This document shows, piece by piece, positions 63,211-64,000 of a stretch of 64,000 bases of DNA. Under the pieces are notes generated by a model. That model did no database searches and was not told where the DNA came from. It saw nothing but the letters and a program-made list of their open reading frames with translations. How positions within the stretch are numbered: position 1 is the stretch's first letter; each line of letters opens with the position of its first letter. Source of the stretch: JANSXG01 sp024743075. Its GTDB lineage: Bacteria > Planctomycetota > Phycisphaerae > Phycisphaerales > UBA1924. The DNA is taken from the NCBI GenBank assembly GCA_042140185.1, contig CP159477.1, positions 1,240,001-1,304,000 of the forward strand, read 5' to 3'. A program made the translations under genes and the position numbers.

Positions 63211-64000
63211 CAGGTTTCGCTCCGTCCGGGTATAGCCATGCCAGGAATGGCGCGTGAGCCGAAAGCCCATGGCTCGGCGTGCAGATCCGCGGCGTCGTTC
63301 AGGGCATCATCCCACGTCACGGTCCGACCGGTATACGCGGCATCGCGGGCCATGATCGCGAGCAGGGTGGAGTGCGCCATAAAGACACCGTCGTCCACCG
63401 GCTTGCCGTCCCGGATGGACTTGAACAGAACATCGTGCTCACGCTGGTACATGTCATTTGACGGTGCGGTACCGCGCCATGGCTTCGCGCCATCGATGGT
63501 GTGATTCTGCTGCCAGGGTTGCATCGTGCAAACGCCTTCGGATCCCATGAACATCGCCGAGTTGTCCGAGGGTGTGTTCTCCCAGTGGCGACACATGTGG
63601 TACCCACGCACGCCGTCCTCGTACTCGTAGGTCACGGAGAAGTGGTCGTACACATTGCCGGTCTCCGGAACATCTGGCCTGGCCTGTCGCCCGCCCACGG
63701 CCCAGCACCGGACGGGTGGGGCATCGCGCATCGCCCAGGCCTGCCAGTCGATGGCGTGCACCGCCTGTTCGACGATGTGGTCACCCGAGAGTGGGTGGAA
63801 GTAGTGCCAGTTGCGCGTCATGAACTCGGCGTCGGACCATTCGGCCTTGCGGGGCTTGGGCTTGATCCAGCCGGTGGTGTTGTACGTGGTCTGGATCGCT
63901 CGGATATCGCCGATGCCGCCCTCGCGGAGGCGCGCGAACGTTTCACGGACCTGGTCCTGGTACCGCCAGCAGAACCCGGACATCACGGCGAGGCCCTTCT
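63210..64000 (-). CDS. Gfo/Idh/MocA family oxidoreductase, N-terminus missing
   Basis: The gene runs in from the right edge, so the N-terminal Rossmann part and the start are not visible. The seen 263 residues begin KGLAVMSGFCWRYQDQVR and include HPLSGDHIVEQAVHAIDWQAWAM, VYDHFSVTYEYEDGVRGYHM and RDAAYTGRTVTWDDALN, all typical of the C-terminal domain. It is a paralogue of the enzyme at 60999-62273 and belongs to the same operon. Its export signal cannot be checked here. Confidence 0.9.
   Translation of the reverse strand, partial: KGLAVMSGFCWRYQDQVRETFARLREGGIGDIRAIQTTYNTTGWIKPKPRKAEWSDAEFMTRNWHYFHPLSGDHIVEQAVHAIDWQAWAMRDAPPVRCWAVGGRQARPDVPETGNVYDHFSVTYEYEDGVRGYHMCRHWENTPSDNSAMFMGSEGVCTMQPWQQNHTIDGAKPWRGTAPSNDMYQREHDVLFKSIRDGKPVDDGVFMAHSTLLAIMARDAAYTGRTVTWDDALNDAADLHAEPWAFGSRAIPGMAIPGRSET

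Noticed and set aside
1..64000. Search for CRISPR arrays, insertion sequences, integrases and phage genes.
   Set aside because: No regularly spaced repeats, transposase motifs or attachment-site duplications were noticed.

Overview
The window looks like chromosome from a Gram-negative, high-GC member of the Planctomycetota, most likely class Phycisphaerae. The evidence is gene content rather than a marker gene. There is a secreted protein with paired dockerin-like calcium loops of the type ending CPADVSGDG, and several Tat-exported Gfo/Idh/MocA oxidoreductases paired with TIM-barrel sugar isomerases. There is also a C30 carotenoid cluster, degenerate pilin-like proteins, a B12-dependent ribonucleotide reductase, and a secreted protein with the FADGHV tail typical of planctomycetes. 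No phage, insertion sequence, CRISPR array or origin was seen.

Layout. 0-9.5 kb: partial secreted protein, infA, a large beta-propeller/amidohydrolase, astB, acs and a glycosyltransferase. 9.5-17.1 kb: a staphyloxanthin-type C30 carotenoid locus. aldH, crtP, a GNAT gene, a PlsC-like acyltransferase and a crtQ-like glycosyltransferase run leftward; crtN runs rightward from a shared divergent promoter region. 17.2-22.3 kb: an SDR lacking its catalytic Tyr, a SOUL haem-binding protein, a small membrane protein, an FeS-type bacterial photolyase and a class I photolyase, which together with the carotenoids form a light-damage region. 22.3-31 kb: tRNA-Pro, purD, a kinase-like protein, a ThrE-type exporter, a TetR regulator with two matching operators, DUF1294 and DUF2459-like proteins, and pcrA. 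31-37.7 kb: dNTP and translation genes (dcd, nrdJ, frr, pyrH) separated by strongly structured non-coding DNA. 37.8-48.3 kb: an eight-gene operon built around ExbB/ExbD. 48.3-60 kb: a receiver protein, an MDR oxidoreductase, fabI, a secreted protein, an APH-like kinase, a HAD phosphatase, rsmA, mtnP and a dockerin protein. 60-64 kb: a leftward sugar-oxidation cluster.

The best candidate for an undescribed system is the 37.8-48.3 kb operon. Its first gene joins a TonB-type membrane anchor, with the SxxxH motif that couples TonB and TolA to ExbB/ExbD, to a periplasmic von Willebrand A domain. It is followed by a secreted or lipid-anchored protein, one ExbB, two different ExbDs, a 931-residue exported helical-repeat protein, a roughly 1000-residue single-pass protein with a J-like N-terminus, and an exported zinc-ribbon protein. 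Junctions are overlaps or gaps of at most 12 nt. The inference is a proton-driven envelope machine whose moving part is a vWA protein.

Reading caution: six genes carry seven apparent single-base frameshifts (19.68, 25.82, 39.94, 46.48, 51.31, 54.59 and 54.88 kb). Six of the seven are one missing base. Because they include fabI and exbB, sequencing or assembly error is the simplest explanation; those genes are annotated across the break.
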